A DNA stretch of 60,193 nt from JANMDN01 sp031376285 (GCA_031376285.1 JANMDN010000033.1:1-60193), one strand, 5' to 3'. Counted from the stretch's first letter, positions 51,449 to 60,193 are shown. Numbers and translations are program-made. Notes: generated by a model from the sequence alone, not told the origin.

Positions 51449-52633
51449 TTAGATGCCCTCGAAGACGTCCGCGGCGGCGGCGTCTGTGCCATCGACGAGG
51501 TGTGCGTAGGTGTCGCTCGTGATTCGCGGGTTGGCGTGGCCGAGAATCCGTGAGACGACGAGCAGGGGCAGCCCGTGGGTCAGCATGAGCGAGGCCGCGG
51601 TGTGTCGGAGCTGGTGGTAGGTCACGAGGCCGTTGCCTTGATCGTCCACGAGACCGGCTCGTCCGAGGAGTCGGCCGAGGGCCTGGGTTGGCGTCATGGC
51701 GTCCATCCAGGTGTCGCCGGTCTTGCCGGGCCAGACGAGGCCGTCGCGTGGGGCGTCGGTGCTCGCTTGCCAGGTTCTGAGGCGGTCGGCGAAGGTGGTG
51801 GAGATTGGGACGCGGCGACGGCGGCGTCCTTTGGTGCTCTTCTCTTTGGCCGGTAGCTGGCCGGCGGGTTGGGAGACGGATCGGCGGACGTGGATGACGC
51901 GGGCGTCGAGGTCGATGTCGCTCCACCGTAGGGCGATCACTTCCCCGCGTCGGAGGGCTCCTTCTGCGGCTGCGCGGAGCATCGTCTCGACTCGGACGCT
52001 GTTAGTTGCGGCGTAGAGGGTGCGGAGTTGGTCGAGGGTGAGGACGCGTTCGGTGGCTTCGGTGGTGTGGCTGACTTTGGCGGGCGCGCGTAGCCGGTCG
52101 GCGAGGCCTTCGGGGAGGTATCCCCAGGCTGCGCCGGCTTTGAGGACGGCGCGGGCGGCGGCGAGGGTTCCGATTGCTTGGCGGTGGGTGACGCCGGAGC
52201 GCAGGAGGGCGGCCCACCATGTCGCGATTCGTTCGTTTGTGAGGGCGTGCATGGCGAGCGGGCCGAGTGTCGGTGCGATGCGCAGGCGGTAGTGGCGGTC
52301 GTGGGTGGTGAGTGTGTGATCTTCGAGGTTGCCCCGGGAGGTGGTGAGGTACCGGCGCATGAGATCGGTGAGTGTCTCGGGTGCTCCGGCTGTCTCCGTC
52401 CCGGCCGGTCGGATGGGGCCCTGGGCGAGAAGGCGTCGGCGTTCGGCGCGGGCCTGGGTGACGGTGCCGTCGTAGGTGGTGAAGCGGGAGCCACCGGTTG
52501 CGCTGATCGCGAGGAGCCACGGGCAGTCGCAGCGGCCGTTGGGTCGCCGGTCCGCGCTGCGCGGGCACTTGACGCGGTGCTCCCGGTAGAGCCCGGGTTC
52601 GATTCGTTCTCGCCAGCCTCTACGCGTCGCCAT
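51449..52633 (-). CDS. tyrosine-type site-specific integrase
   Basis: A 394-residue recombinase. The N-terminal part includes a Cys-rich segment (RVKCPRSADRRPNGRCDC) and an AP2-like arm-binding stretch; the SAM-like core domain (LTDLMRRYLTTSRGNL) precedes the catalytic domain with Arg in EGALRRGEVIALRWSDID, HQLRHTAASLMLTHG (His-x-x-Arg), LGHANPRITSDTYAHL (His/Tyr nucleophile). It would insert the element at tRNA-Asp. The gene is transcribed toward the tRNA, as usual for such elements. Confidence 0.92.
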   Translation of the reverse strand: MATRRGWRERIEPGLYREHRVKCPRSADRRPNGRCDCPWLLAISATGGSRFTTYDGTVTQARAERRRLLAQGPIRPAGTETAGAPETLTDLMRRYLTTSRGNLEDHTLTTHDRHYRLRIAPTLGPLAMHALTNERIATWWAALLRSGVTHRQAIGTLAAARAVLKAGAAWGYLPEGLADRLRAPAKVSHTTEATERVLTLDQLRTLYAATNSVRVETMLRAAAEGALRRGEVIALRWSDIDLDARVIHVRRSVSQPAGQLPAKEKSTKGRRRRRVPISTTFADRLRTWQASTDAPRDGLVWPGKTGDTWMDAMTPTQALGRLLGRAGLVDDQGNGLVTYHQLRHTAASLMLTHGLPLLVVSRILGHANPRITSDTYAHLVDGTDAAAADVFEGI

Positions 52634-52726
52634 GCGACCTTCTATCCGTCGAACGGCACGCTGCGGGTGTCGGAGGCGTGTCGAGTTCGTGCCAACTGAG
52701 CGACGGCGCGCCGGGTCGCGTCGCGG

Positions 52727-53050
52727 TCATGCTGCCTCACGGCGGGTTGATCTTGGCGTCCTGCTGGGGGTCTCGTCGGCGAGCCACCAATCGGGTCCCA
52801 TGGCGTCGTGACGGGTGTCGCTGGCGGGGCTGCGCCGCGGTCGTGGTGCCGGGCCGGCTGCGCGGGTCTTGCGTTCGACGGCGAGGCGCTGTTCGAGGGC
52901 TGCAAGGCTGTCTGCGCTGACGAGGAGTCGCCCGGCGATCTGGAACGCGCCGGCGATGTCCATGACGCGCCGTGCAGCGCGTGGGTCGCGGATGGCGTAG
53001 CGGGCCATGACGGCCTCGACGTCAAGGAGCGCTCCGAGCGGGCCGGTCAT
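52727..53050 (-). CDS. excisionase-like DNA-binding protein
   Basis: A 107-residue protein. LLDVEAVMARYAIRDPRAARRV then AGAFQIAGRLLVSADSLAALE is the winged-helix pattern of MerR-like excisionases that help the integrase leave the chromosome. The ATG at 53050 overlaps the stop of the upstream cell-wall hydrolase gene (ATGA), and the integrase gene follows 93 bp later. The C-terminal ~40 residues are Arg/Pro-rich and probably disordered. Confidence 0.7.
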   Translation of the reverse strand: MTGPLGALLDVEAVMARYAIRDPRAARRVMDIAGAFQIAGRLLVSADSLAALEQRLAVERKTRAAGPAPRPRRSPASDTRHDAMGPDWWLADETPSRTPRSTRREAA

Positions 53051-54147
53051 TGGTTGATCTGCCGGTAGCGGAGCCAGCCGGTTGGGGTGACGTATCCGGC
53101 GAGCGGTCGGGTGTTTGATCCGCCGCCTGAGCTTGAGCATTGGACGATTTGCCCGTCGCCGAGGTAGAGGGCGATGTGGCCGCCTGCGCCTTCGCCGTGC
53201 CCGAAGAAGATGAGGTCTGCTGGTCGGTATCCGCCGGGTGGCGGATCCGCTCCGGTCCCGCGGATGAGGGTCGGCGTGATCTCCGCGGTTTCAGTTGCGG
53301 GGAGGAGTCCGTTGGCGGGCCATTGGGTGACGGTGCTCCCTCCGATGTCGATTCCGGCGCCGTTCGCGTAGGCCCACCTGGCGAAGCTTGAGCAGTCGCA
53401 GTGGGCGCTCGCCGGGTCACGCTGCGCGCGCATCTGCGTGACGGTGCCACCGCGGTCGGTAAGGGCCATGCTGTAGCGCAGTTGACCGACGTGGTTGGTT
53501 GCCCAGGTGAGGATCGCGCGGGCCGCCGGTGTCGTCCCTTCTCCTATCGAGATGGCGGGGGCTTGCCGGTAGGTGTCGGCTTGGGTGAGGACTTGGTGGA
53601 CGTACCAGTCGGCGTGGTTGTATGCCCAGACGGCTTGCGGGTAGTCGCCGGGAGCACCTGCGGCGCGCAGGTACCGGGCTGCTGCGGCCGTAGCGTCGGC
53701 GGGGTTCCAGACGTCGGCGACGGCGTCGCTATCGCCGTCTGTGGCGTACCCATCTGTTTCGCGAGCCGTGGGTGGGCCAGGCGGTGGGACGGTCCCGATC
53801 GTGGTGCCTGCGCGCCAGGTTGGTCCGAGGAACTGCATCGGGCCTGTGGCTCCGGCGCTGTTGGTGGTGCCCGCGGGGTTGCAGCCTGGGAGTTGGAGGC
53901 GTCCGTGGTCGCATTCGATTTTCCCGATGGCTGCGAGGACTGCCCAGTCGATGCCGTAGCGCTCGGCTGCGTGCTGGTAGGCGGTGAGGCGATCTTGGGG
54001 GATGTCGTTCAGCGCGAGCGGGCTCGGCGCGTATGCGCGTTGCGCCGCTGCTGTGCCTTGGTTTGCGACGCCTGCAACCGCGGCGACGATCAGCAGGGCT
54101 GGAATCGCGGTTGTCGCGATGGCGATTCGGGCGAGTGGTCCTGGCAT
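53047..54147 (-). CDS. lytic transglycosylase / NlpC-P60 cell-wall hydrolase of the conjugation system
   Basis: A 366-residue two-domain exported enzyme. An N-terminal membrane anchor (IAIATTAIPALLIVAAVAGVA) precedes a transglycosylase domain (YGIDWAVLAAIGKIECDHG with the catalytic Glu, GATGPMQFLGPTWR). The C-terminal NlpC/P60 domain has its Cys in CDCSSFARWAYANG and His in GGHIALYLGDG. Such proteins open peptidoglycan for T4SS assembly in Gram-positive elements. The ATG at 54147 lies 8 bp after the VirB8-like gene. Confidence 0.88.
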   Translation of the reverse strand: MPGPLARIAIATTAIPALLIVAAVAGVANQGTAAAQRAYAPSPLALNDIPQDRLTAYQHAAERYGIDWAVLAAIGKIECDHGRLQLPGCNPAGTTNSAGATGPMQFLGPTWRAGTTIGTVPPPGPPTARETDGYATDGDSDAVADVWNPADATAAAARYLRAAGAPGDYPQAVWAYNHADWYVHQVLTQADTYRQAPAISIGEGTTPAARAILTWATNHVGQLRYSMALTDRGGTVTQMRAQRDPASAHCDCSSFARWAYANGAGIDIGGSTVTQWPANGLLPATETAEITPTLIRGTGADPPPGGYRPADLIFFGHGEGAGGHIALYLGDGQIVQCSSSGGGSNTRPLAGYVTPTGWLRYRQINQ

Positions 54148-54155
54148 CGTCGTGG

Positions 54156-54668
54156 CTATCCGGCGGGGCGGGTGTCGACAACCTGCCAACGCCCGGTCGT
54201 GTCCTGGTGGACGGTGAGCGCGACGGCGTAGCCACCGTCGGGCCCGGTCATCCGAGCGAGGGCGACGGAGTCGCGGTCGGTAAGGCGCTCGACCCGGACG
54301 CCCTGGACGACATCGGGGTGCGAATCGCGCGGGCGGGTGTGCGGCGCGCTGCCCAGGAGTCGAGCGGTCAGGGCGGCATTCGCGACGCCACCTCGAAGTG
54401 CCGCAAGGCGTGACCGTTGCCCGTGGGTGTAGGGCAGGTACGCCCGGAGGAAATCGCGGGCGGTCTTCTCGATTCGGGCTCTGCTGGTCAGGCTCGGGAT
54501 CCGGTCGAAGCCGTCACGGGCGGTGACACCCCGGCGCACCGGGATCGCTTCCGCGTGAGCCTTTGTCGGCCGGTGGCTCGTGGCGTGGTCGACGGCGAGG
54601 AGTGCCGCGACGAGCGCGAGCGCGGTACAGGCGAGGGCGAGGTGTCTGGTCGTGGTCGTCACTGGCAC
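54156..54668 (-). CDS. membrane-anchored VirB8/TcpC-like conjugation protein
   Basis: A 170-residue protein with one N-terminal span (LALACTALALVAALLAVDHA) and a C-terminal domain (EKTARDFLRAYLPYTHG, GVRVERLTDRDSVALARM, YAVALTVHQDTTGRWQVVD) of the NTF2-like VirB8/TcpC type. GTG 54668 or GTG 54662 are the likely starts. It heads the minus-strand transcript with the hydrolase, excisionase-like and integrase genes, divergent from the T4SS genes. Confidence 0.65.
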   Translation of the reverse strand: MPVTTTTRHLALACTALALVAALLAVDHATSHRPTKAHAEAIPVRRGVTARDGFDRIPSLTSRARIEKTARDFLRAYLPYTHGQRSRLAALRGGVANAALTARLLGSAPHTRPRDSHPDVVQGVRVERLTDRDSVALARMTGPDGGYAVALTVHQDTTGRWQVVDTRPAG

Positions 54669-54721
54669 TGCCCGCTCCGTTCGTGGGTTGGGGTTCTCGT
54701 TTGCCCCCTTGCAATCTGCAT

Positions 54722-54756
54722 ACATGCTGAGTTATACATAAAACGTGCTTAGTTGT
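54722..54756. promoter_or_regulatory. two 21-bp-phased direct repeats in the divergent conjugation promoter
   Basis: ACATGCTGAGTTAT (54722-54735) and ACGTGCTTAGTTGT (54743-54756) agree at 11 of 14 bases and start exactly 21 bp apart, two helix turns. They sit in the AT-rich stretch between the divergent transfer-gene transcripts. A repressor of transfer, as found in other actinobacterial elements, could bind here; none is encoded within the window. Confidence 0.5.
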
Positions 54757-54839
54757 CACTACCACGGGAGGACAGGAATGACCCGCACACAACGAAACGG
54801 CCTGTGGATAACCACGGGCCACCTGCTTGGAGGCTCCTC

Positions 54840-55142
54840 GTGAGGGGCCTGGTGTTTGCCGCGGCGACAAACCTCGGCTCAAAGCCCGACCCGAACGGCC
54901 TGCCGGGCACCCTGGCCCTTCAGGGCTTCATCTCGGGCCTGTTGTTTTGGGGGCTGCTCGCTGCCCTTGCCGGGCTTGTGGTCTCGGCCGGGTGGTGGGC
55001 GCTTGGATCGCGGGGAGGGAACTTCCATCACGCCTCCCAGGGAAAGAGCGGCCTGTTCATCTCGATCGGGGCGGCGTTCCTGATCGGTGGCGCGAAAGCG
55101 ATCATCGCGTTCTTCGAAACCGCCGGATCGGGGATCGGCTGA
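54840..55142 (+). CDS. small two-span membrane protein of the T4SS
   Basis: A 100-residue protein. GGAGG lies 6 nt before the GTG at 54840. Two hydrophobic segments (FISGLLFWGLLAALAGLVVSA and FISIGAAFLIGGAKAIIAFF) flank a short basic loop, the size and layout of TrbC/VirB2-like or other small T4SS membrane subunits. Its stop overlaps the next gene's ATG (TGATG). The exact subunit identity is not clear. Confidence 0.65.
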   Translation: MRGLVFAAATNLGSKPDPNGLPGTLALQGFISGLLFWGLLAALAGLVVSAGWWALGSRGGNFHHASQGKSGLFISIGAAFLIGGAKAIIAFFETAGSGIG

Positions 55143-55834
55143 TGCCACCCCCCAACCGGAACCTGCGTGGCGTCGTGATCGTCTCCGCGCTTGTCGCGGT
55201 CGTGATTGGCGGGTTCCTCGCCGGTAGCGCTGCGGTCGGACTCCTCACCGGGGCCGACGCCACAACAAGGCCAGTCCCAACATCGAAGACCGAGCCCCAA
55301 GTGCCGTCCGGGCCGGTGCCCGTCACGCGAGCACCGGGGACCGGGTTCGGGCGCTCGCGGGAGGGTGCCGGCGGGGCGGCGGCGACCCACTCGATGGCCC
55401 TGGTCAGGGTCGCGCTCGCCGACCCCGCAACCAGGACACGCACCTACAAGGCGATCACGACCCGCCACGCCCGGCCCGGGCTGTTGGCCCTTGCCTTGTC
55501 AAGCCAGGGGGTCCTTCGGCGCAACCTCGCCGGGGGACCCGGGCCGGTGGTCCTTCGGGGTGCCCCGCTCGGTTACCGGATCGTGAGCTACAGCCCGGCC
55601 CGGGCGGTCGTTGACGTTTGGAGTGTCGGGATCGTCGGCGGCAGCGCCCGCCGACCGGTCGCGACATGGGAGAGCACCCTGGTCACCCTCGACTGGGAAC
55701 ACGGCGCGTGGCGACTCGACGCCTTCCGCAGCGAACCGGGCCTCACGCCTGCCGCCGCAAACACACGGAGCGATCCCGACCAAGTCCTCATCGACCAAGA
55801 CAAGTACCACGGCTATGACCGCTTCACCCCGTAG
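55142..55834 (+). CDS. VirB8/TcpC-like conjugation protein
   Basis: A 230-residue protein with an N-terminal span (GVVIVSALVAVVIGGFLAG), a Thr/Pro-rich linker, and a C-terminal NTF2-like domain (LGYRIVSYSPARAVVDVW, ESTLVTLDWEHGAWRLDAF). It resembles the second VirB8-like protein encoded divergently and would form the membrane scaffold of the transfer channel. Start and stop overlap its neighbours. Confidence 0.68.
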   Translation: MPPPNRNLRGVVIVSALVAVVIGGFLAGSAAVGLLTGADATTRPVPTSKTEPQVPSGPVPVTRAPGTGFGRSREGAGGAAATHSMALVRVALADPATRTRTYKAITTRHARPGLLALALSSQGVLRRNLAGGPGPVVLRGAPLGYRIVSYSPARAVVDVWSVGIVGGSARRPVATWESTLVTLDWEHGAWRLDAFRSEPGLTPAAANTRSDPDQVLIDQDKYHGYDRFTP

Positions 55835-57476
55835 CCGGCATCCAAAGAGCGCCCTGCTCCTTGCGACGGCAGCCTGGGTGCTGTGGCTGCTGGTGCTGGC
55901 CCCTCGCGCCCAGGCAATCCCAAACCCGTGCGGGGCACCCGTCGTCAGCCTCGGCTGCGATGCCATCGGCGCGGTCGGTAGCGCCGCCGGAGACGCCATC
56001 GGGGCGGTCGGGTCCGCCGCCGCCGAGGGCATCTTCGAGGGTCTCACGCACTGGGTCGTTGATACCGCGACGTGGCTGACCGGGACGATCAGCGACCTGA
56101 TCGATCACACCACAAGCCCCCGCGTGGATGCGCCGTGGTTCGGTGGGAGCTACCGGGTGATGCTCGGGATCGCCGGACTCCTTGCGGTCCCGATGCTGGC
56201 CCTCGGCGTCATCCAATCCGTGATTCGCCAGGACCCGCAGATGCTTGTCCGGCAGGTCGTCGGGCACATCCCCGCCGCGTTCCTCATGGCCGGGGCCGCG
56301 GTCGGTGTCACCGGTGCGCTTGTGGCGATCACCGATGAGTTGTCCCAGCTGGTCACCGCGTCTGTTGCGACCAGTCCGGGCGGTGGGATGCTCAAGCAGG
56401 TCGCAAGCGCCTACAAGTCCGCGTTTGACAGCACGGGTGGCGACAACGTCCCGCTGTTCGGGGTGTTCGTCGGGGCGATCGTCCTCGTGGTCGCTGGGTT
56501 TGCCGTCTGGTTGGAGATGATCGCCCGCGACGCCGCGATCTACGTCGCTCTGCTGTTCGTGCCACTCGGGTTCGTCGCGATGATCTGGCCCGCCACGAGC
56601 CGGTACGCGCGCCGTCTTGTGGAGATCCTGGTCGCGTTGATCGTGTCGAAGCTCGCTGTCGTCGCCATTTTGACCCTCGCGACCCAGGCCCTCACGACGC
56701 CGGACCCCGCCGCCAAGGGGGCCGGTCGGTTCGAGGTCCTGATCGCGGGGACCGCGCTCCTTGTGATGGCGGCGTGGGCGCCGTTTGCGGTGATGCGGTT
56801 CATCCCAGCGGTGCAGTCGGCGATGGGGCAGCTGATGCTCGCCCGGACCGCGACCACGGGCGGCATGGCACTCGCGGGCGCAGCTGGTGGGATGGCCGGT
56901 GTTCTCGGCCAAGCGATGAGCCACACGGGAACAGGGCCCTCAGGCGGAGACAGCGCCGGTGGTGGAGGAGGAGCTGCAGGTGCTGGCGGGCGTGGTCCAA
57001 GCGCGGGGTCGGGGGGCGGGAGCTTCGCCTCAACAGGTGCCGGCGGAAGCATCGGTGCCTCGGGGGGTGGTCCTGGTCTGGCGGGCTTCGCTTCGCCGCC
57101 CGGCGGCTCGCCACAGCCGTCCCCGGGCGGTGGCAGCCCGAGCGCGCCCTCTGCGGTGGCGGCACCTGGGGGTTCGACGACCGGCGCGCAGTCACCCGCG
57201 GCGGGTGGCGGACCGGCTGCCGCGTCTCCCGGCAGCTCTGGTGGCGGAGCGGCCGGGACGCCCTCGGTCCACGCCGGGCCGGGAGGCTCGTCAGTCATGG
57301 CACCGTCTCCCGGCGGCGGCGCGTCCCCGGTACCTGGACCACCACCATCACCGTCTGGTTCCACCGCGGCGCAGGAATCGAGCGCGACGTCCCGGCCCAG
57401 CGGCGGGGACCTCCCAACGCCCGGCACCACGGGGCCAGACGCGGGCGATTTCACGATCGGGGGGCACGATGAGTAA
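55815..57476 (+). CDS. VirB6/TrbL-like conjugation membrane protein
   Basis: A 553-residue protein. A signal-like N-terminus (LLLATAAWVLWLLVLAPRAQA) precedes about five membrane spans (MLGIAGLLAVPMLALGVIQ, FVGAIVLVVAGFAVWLEM, YVALLFVPLGFVAMIWP, LVEILVALIVSKLAVVAIL). The last ~200 residues are a Gly/Ser/Pro-rich low-complexity tail. This is the pattern of actinobacterial channel proteins of the VirB6/TrbL group. It overlaps both neighbouring genes. Confidence 0.8.
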   Translation: MTASPRSRHPKSALLLATAAWVLWLLVLAPRAQAIPNPCGAPVVSLGCDAIGAVGSAAGDAIGAVGSAAAEGIFEGLTHWVVDTATWLTGTISDLIDHTTSPRVDAPWFGGSYRVMLGIAGLLAVPMLALGVIQSVIRQDPQMLVRQVVGHIPAAFLMAGAAVGVTGALVAITDELSQLVTASVATSPGGGMLKQVASAYKSAFDSTGGDNVPLFGVFVGAIVLVVAGFAVWLEMIARDAAIYVALLFVPLGFVAMIWPATSRYARRLVEILVALIVSKLAVVAILTLATQALTTPDPAAKGAGRFEVLIAGTALLVMAAWAPFAVMRFIPAVQSAMGQLMLARTATTGGMALAGAAGGMAGVLGQAMSHTGTGPSGGDSAGGGGGAAGAGGRGPSAGSGGGSFASTGAGGSIGASGGGPGLAGFASPPGGSPQPSPGGGSPSAPSAVAAPGGSTTGAQSPAAGGGPAAASPGSSGGGAAGTPSVHAGPGGSSVMAPSPGGGASPVPGPPPSPSGSTAAQESSATSRPSGGDLPTPGTTGPDAGDFTIGGHDE

Positions 57477-58962
57477 TGGGCAGCGTAGGTACAGGTTCGG
57501 TCCGTTGGAGCGTCGTGGCCTTGTCGGCAACCTCGGCCCCGCGCACCTCGCGACGTTGCTTGGCGGTGGTGCCCTGACGCTTTTGTTGCTGTCGACGGCG
57601 CGTGGACCGTTCGGTGTCCTTGCCGCGTTCGGTGTCGCGGTCACCGCAGCGGGAATGTGTTTCGTGCCGGTCGCCGGTCGCACACCCGTCGAGTGGGCAC
57701 CCCTCGTCTCGCGTTTCCACGCTCGCACCCTGACCGGCCGCGGCCGGTGGGACTCCCCAACCCCAACCAGGGGAGCCTCGCTCACCACGGGTGGCCGGGT
57801 GGTCACAGCCGAACCCGTCGCTCCTGACGCTCTTGGTGGCGTCGTGATCGTCCCGGTCGCGTTGCGCGGCAGCCAGATCGGTGTTCTCAAGGAGGCCCGT
57901 GGTGGGCTGCTGACGGCGGTGCTCGCGGTGCGCGTCGGGTCGTTCGGGCTCCTCTCGGGGGTGGATCAGGAGGCGCGTCTTGCCGGGTGGGGCGGCGTCC
58001 TCGCGGCGATCGCCCGCGAAGGCTCCCCAGTTCGCCGGATCCAGTGGGTTGAGCGGACGGCCCCGGCGACCGGCGGTGAGATCAACGAGCATTTCACCAC
58101 CCACTGGAACCGAACAACCGCGCCGGAGGACTGCCTCGCAGTCCGGGCATACGTCGAGCTGATCGCCGCCGCCCCGGCGGTCACCAGGGAGCACGAGCTG
58201 CTCCTCGCGATCCAAATCGATCCCTCCCGCCTGCCGCGGGCTGCCCGCCGGGACCGAGCCAACCGCGACCAAGCCGCGCACGCGGTGCTCCTTGGTGAGG
58301 TGGAGTTCCTCGCTGAGCGTCTACGTCACGCCGACGTCGAGATCGCCGGGCTGCTCACCCCACCTGCCCTCGCCCGCGCGCTGCGAACCGGTTTCGACCC
58401 GTTCGAGCGTAAGCCATCCCCAGACGACGAACCGGCGGACGGTGACCCTGATCCGTGGCCGACCGCGACCGAGGACGGGTGGGGTACATACCGAACCGGC
58501 GGTGCGCTGCACGCGACCTACTGGGTGAGCGCATGGCCACGCACCGACATCGGCCCATCATTCCTCGCCCCGCTGCTCCTTCAAGCCGACGCGGTCCGCA
58601 CGGTCGCGATGACCCTCGCCCCGCAGCCGCCCGGCCGGGCGATCCGCCAAGCCGAGGCCGCGCGTACCGCTGACGCCGCCGACCGTCACGTCCGCAACAA
58701 GATGGGATTCCTCACCACGGCGCGCCACCGCCAGACCGAGGACGCCGCCGCCCGCCGGGAGGAGGAACTCGCCTCAGGCCACGCCGCGATCCGCTTCACC
58801 GCCTTCGTCACCGTCACCGCCCGCACCGTGGAGGAGTTGGAACGCTCATGCACTAGTATCGAGCACGCCGCCTCGATGGCTCGCCTGGAACTGCGGCGCC
58901 TCGCAGGGCAGCAACCTGAGGCGTTCACCTACACCCTCCCGTTATGTCGGGGCCTGAAGTGA
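57469..58962 (+). CDS. SCO6880-family conjugation protein
   Basis: A 497-residue protein with a basic N-terminus (RRYRFGPLERRGLVG) and two membrane spans (TLLGGGALTLLLLSTARG, LAAFGVAVTAAGMCFVPVAG), then a long cytoplasmic region (HYWVSAWPRTDIGPSFL-like block, FVTVTARTVEELERSCTSIE). It matches the SCO6880 group that couples a PrgI-like membrane part to an ATPase-like domain lacking Walker motifs. The stop of this gene overlaps the VirB4-like gene start. Confidence 0.82.
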   Translation: MSNGQRRYRFGPLERRGLVGNLGPAHLATLLGGGALTLLLLSTARGPFGVLAAFGVAVTAAGMCFVPVAGRTPVEWAPLVSRFHARTLTGRGRWDSPTPTRGASLTTGGRVVTAEPVAPDALGGVVIVPVALRGSQIGVLKEARGGLLTAVLAVRVGSFGLLSGVDQEARLAGWGGVLAAIAREGSPVRRIQWVERTAPATGGEINEHFTTHWNRTTAPEDCLAVRAYVELIAAAPAVTREHELLLAIQIDPSRLPRAARRDRANRDQAAHAVLLGEVEFLAERLRHADVEIAGLLTPPALARALRTGFDPFERKPSPDDEPADGDPDPWPTATEDGWGTYRTGGALHATYWVSAWPRTDIGPSFLAPLLLQADAVRTVAMTLAPQPPGRAIRQAEAARTADAADRHVRNKMGFLTTARHRQTEDAAARREEELASGHAAIRFTAFVTVTARTVEELERSCTSIEHAASMARLELRRLAGQQPEAFTYTLPLCRGLK

Positions 58963-60193
58963 GCCCGCTCCGTTCAGCCGGGTTGGCGGGTCATGTTGCG
59001 ACCACCGCGCACGTGCAGGCCGCCTACCCGTTCATGGCGGAGACCGGTCTTGGACCGCACGGGCCGTACATCGGCCGGGACATCTACGGCGGGGCGTTCT
59101 GTTACGACCCATTTCACCTCTACACGGCCAATGTCGTCACGAACCCGAACTGCCTTGTCATCGGGCAGGTCGGCCGCGGCAAATCCGCGCTCCTCAAGAC
59201 CTACCTCCTGCGCCAGATCGTCTTCGGACGCCAAGCGTGGATCGTTGACATCAAAGGCGAATACGCACCCCTCGCATGCGGGCTCGGTATCGAACCGATC
59301 CGCCTCGAACCGGGAGGAGCGGTGACGCTGAATCCGTTGACGCCGAAGGGCGGTCCGGAGCGCCAGCTCGACCTCGTCGGGTCGATCGCCGCCGCAGCGC
59401 TCGCCCGACCACTCACCCCCATCGAACGCACGGCCCTCAACACGGCCCTCCAAACCGCGACCGCCAACGCTCAAGGCCGGGAGGTCACCCTCCCCGACCT
59501 TGTTAAAGCACTCCTGCACCCCGACGGGCAGGTCGCCCGGGATCTTGCGATGACCCCCGCCCAGGCCCTGGACGCGACGCGTGAGCTGGCCCTTGCGCTG
59601 CGGGAGTTGTGCTCGGGGGCTCTCGCCGGGATGTTCGACGCGCCAACCACCCCAGGCCTGAACCTGGACGCCCCGATGGTCGTCCTTGACCTCTCCGCGG
59701 TTCTGACCGCGTCGCCGGTGGCGCTTGCGGTGCTGATGGCGTGCGCGACGGCGTGGCTCCGAGCGACGATCGATCAGCAGCCCGCCGGTGAGGGATGCCA
59801 GCGGATCGTTGTCGTCGACGAAGCCTGGCGCGTCCTCTCCAGCTTGGGGGTTGGGGAGTGGTTGCAGCAGAACTTCAAACTCTCACGGGGTCTCGGTGTT
59901 CAGAACGTGGTGGTGATGCACCGCCTCACCGACCTCGAAGCGACCGGCGCGGCCGGGAGCCGCGAGGTCCGCCTCGCCGAGGGCCTCCTTGCTGACACCG
60001 AGACGAAGGTGATCTACGCCCAGCCCCAAGAACAAATCCCGTGAACACGGGTACTCCTCGGCCTGACCGACACCGAAGCCAGCTTGCTCCCGACGCTCGG
60101 GCGGGGGTGGGCACTTTGGAAGGTCGGCAGGCGTTCGTGTCTCGTGCACCACCGCCTCACCCCGCTCGAACACGCCCTCATCAACACCGACCA
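58944..60193 (+). CDS. VirB4-like conjugation ATPase with in-frame TGA, 3' end off window
   Basis: The ATPase has Walker A VIGQVGRGKSALLKTYLL (about 73-90), Walker B QRIVVVDEAWRVL and the downstream HRLTDLEATG region. The frame stops at TGA 60042-60044 after 366 residues (ending AQPQEQIP). Directly after, the same frame is open to the window edge and reads TRVLLGLTDTEASLLPTLGRG then WALWKVGRRSCLVHHRL, which is the expected VirB4 C-terminus. So the gene either carries a nonsense mutation or the TGA is a sequencing error; translation is probably truncated if real. Confidence 0.78.

Larger units (their letters stand above)
48735..60193. mobile_element. left part of an integrative conjugative element at tRNA-Asp
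   Basis: From the tRNA-Asp 3' end to the window edge, the gene content changes to a typical actinobacterial conjugative element: tyrosine integrase (51449-52633), excisionase-like DNA-binding protein, cell-wall hydrolase, and a T4SS set (VirB8-like proteins, small membrane protein, VirB6/TrbL-like, SCO6880-type, VirB4-like ATPase). The DUF5131 and TcmP genes between tRNA and integrase would be cargo. The right end and the matching att repeat are outside the window, so the boundary at the tRNA is inferred from gene order. Confidence 0.72.

Noticed and set aside
1..60193. CRISPR array
   Set aside because: No evenly spaced repeats of 24-40 bp with unique spacers; the 23-bp and 20-bp tandem repeats have no spacers of that type.

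Overview
The window is GC-rich, gene-dense chromosomal DNA from a high-GC actinobacterium. Supporting signs are many GTG starts, NTGA stop/start overlaps, F420/luciferase-type oxidoreductases, a DUF2277 protein, dodecin, tRNAs without encoded CCA, and an SCO6880-type conjugation gene. A deep-branching class such as Thermoleophilia is my guess, not something shown here.

Region 1 (1-12.1 kb, almost all minus strand) is a defence-type island: a VapC-like toxin fragment, a pRiA4b ORF-3-like protein and a type I restriction-modification locus. In transcription order the locus reads GIY-YIG/DUF4357 protein, HsdM, an AAA ATPase with DUF4143, HsdS, HsdR carrying an extra C-terminal AlbA_2 (Schlafen-type) domain, and a small membrane protein. 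HsdM is separated from the ATPase-HsdS-HsdR unit by a regulatory-looking stretch: a 9-bp hairpin motif and four direct repeats at an exact 23-bp period. A stand-alone AlbA_2/HATPase regulator follows.

Region 2 (12.3-30.4 kb) is general chromosomal content: secreted proteins, DUF429, a MerR regulator with its operator, an ECF sigma factor with a zinc-finger partner, two divergent exported intradiol dioxygenases, a Het-C/phospholipase C-like secreted protein, a peroxiredoxin, a GMC oxidoreductase, an F420-type oxidoreductase, a DrrAB-like ABC exporter and a large LuxR-type ATPase regulator.

Region 3 (30.5-48.5 kb) begins with a ureide (purine nitrogen) set: AllE and two M20 amidohydrolases flanking a Kup potassium transporter on the other strand. 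It continues with a tight four-gene minus-strand cluster (animal-type heme peroxidase, cytosolic subtilase, I9-like small protein, alpha/beta hydrolase), a chromate-transporter homologue with a probable CTG start, a secreted trypsin-like protease, dodecin, tRNA-Glu and a CFA-type methyltransferase.

Region 4 (48.6 kb to the end) starts with tRNA-Val and tRNA-Asp and looks like the left end of an integrative conjugative element in tRNA-Asp. It holds tandem repeats next to the tRNA, a frameshifted gene remnant, a DUF5131 (Gp37/Gp68) gene under a near-perfect LexA box, its partner TcmP, a tyrosine integrase, an excisionase-like protein, a lytic transglycosylase/NlpC hydrolase and divergent type IV secretion genes. 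The last of these, a VirB4-like ATPase, has an in-frame TGA close to the window end.
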